Of a stretch of DNA of 64,000 bases, positions 61,983 through 64,000 are shown in pieces; position 1 is the first letter of the stretch; each line of letters begins with the position of its first letter. The position numbers and the translations under genes were made by a program. The notes below the pieces were generated by a model. The model had not been told where the DNA came from. It ran no database searches and saw nothing but the letters and a program-made list of their open reading frames with translations. Source of the stretch: Lonicera japonica (taxonomy: Eukaryota; Streptophyta; Magnoliopsida; Dipsacales; Caprifoliaceae); the NCBI GenBank assembly GCA_021464415.1, contig CM038467.1:12975411-13039410 (forward strand), written 5' to 3'.

Positions 61983-64000
<2,018 letters not shown>

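Overview
This window is nuclear DNA from a flowering plant, probably a core eudicot. The evidence is intron-rich genes with GT-AG splice sites, very AT-rich intergenic DNA, many small TIR elements (MITEs), nested Ty1/copia retrotransposons, and a piece of plastid DNA carrying rbcL in plant-nuclear surroundings. The species is not identifiable by eye. Layout: (1) 1-5483, + strand: a gene for a C3HC zinc-finger protein of the NIPA/ZC3HC1 family. Its first exon lies before the window, and a Tourist-like MITE sits in or beside its first intron. (2) About 6045-19460: two tandem copies of a truncated LSM14/DECAPPING5-like gene (+), each with intact splicing but no C-terminal DFDF/FFD/TFG part. (3) 19690-38967: a transposon-rich block. 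It holds a Mutator-like element with a 9-bp target duplication, an old copia element broken by a younger copia element and by two nested DNA elements, a MITE with a duplicated right arm, and a hAT-type MITE with an 8-bp duplication. (4) 39593-42623 (+): a small USP-fold gene with a 2.2-kb intron carrying an inverted-repeat element. (5) 43505-46903 (-): eIF2B delta, seven exons. (6) 50217-50705 (+): an intronless oleosin. (7) 54315-55167: a MITE-like element with seven copies of a 17-bp palindrome-ended core. (8) 57963-58373 (-): a plant-specific gene of unknown function. (9) 62785-64000 (-): a plastid insertion (NUPT) with the rbcL promoter and the first 317 codons of rbcL, still open. The single-copy genes (C3HC zinc finger, USP-like, eIF2B delta, oleosin, unknown protein) appear, from memory, to match the Arabidopsis At1g48950-At1g49000 neighbourhood. 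The window therefore looks like a conserved ancestral block, expanded by the LSM14-like tandem pair and by transposons. The genes do not form a pathway; they are ordinary neighbours in mRNA metabolism, translation and lipid storage.
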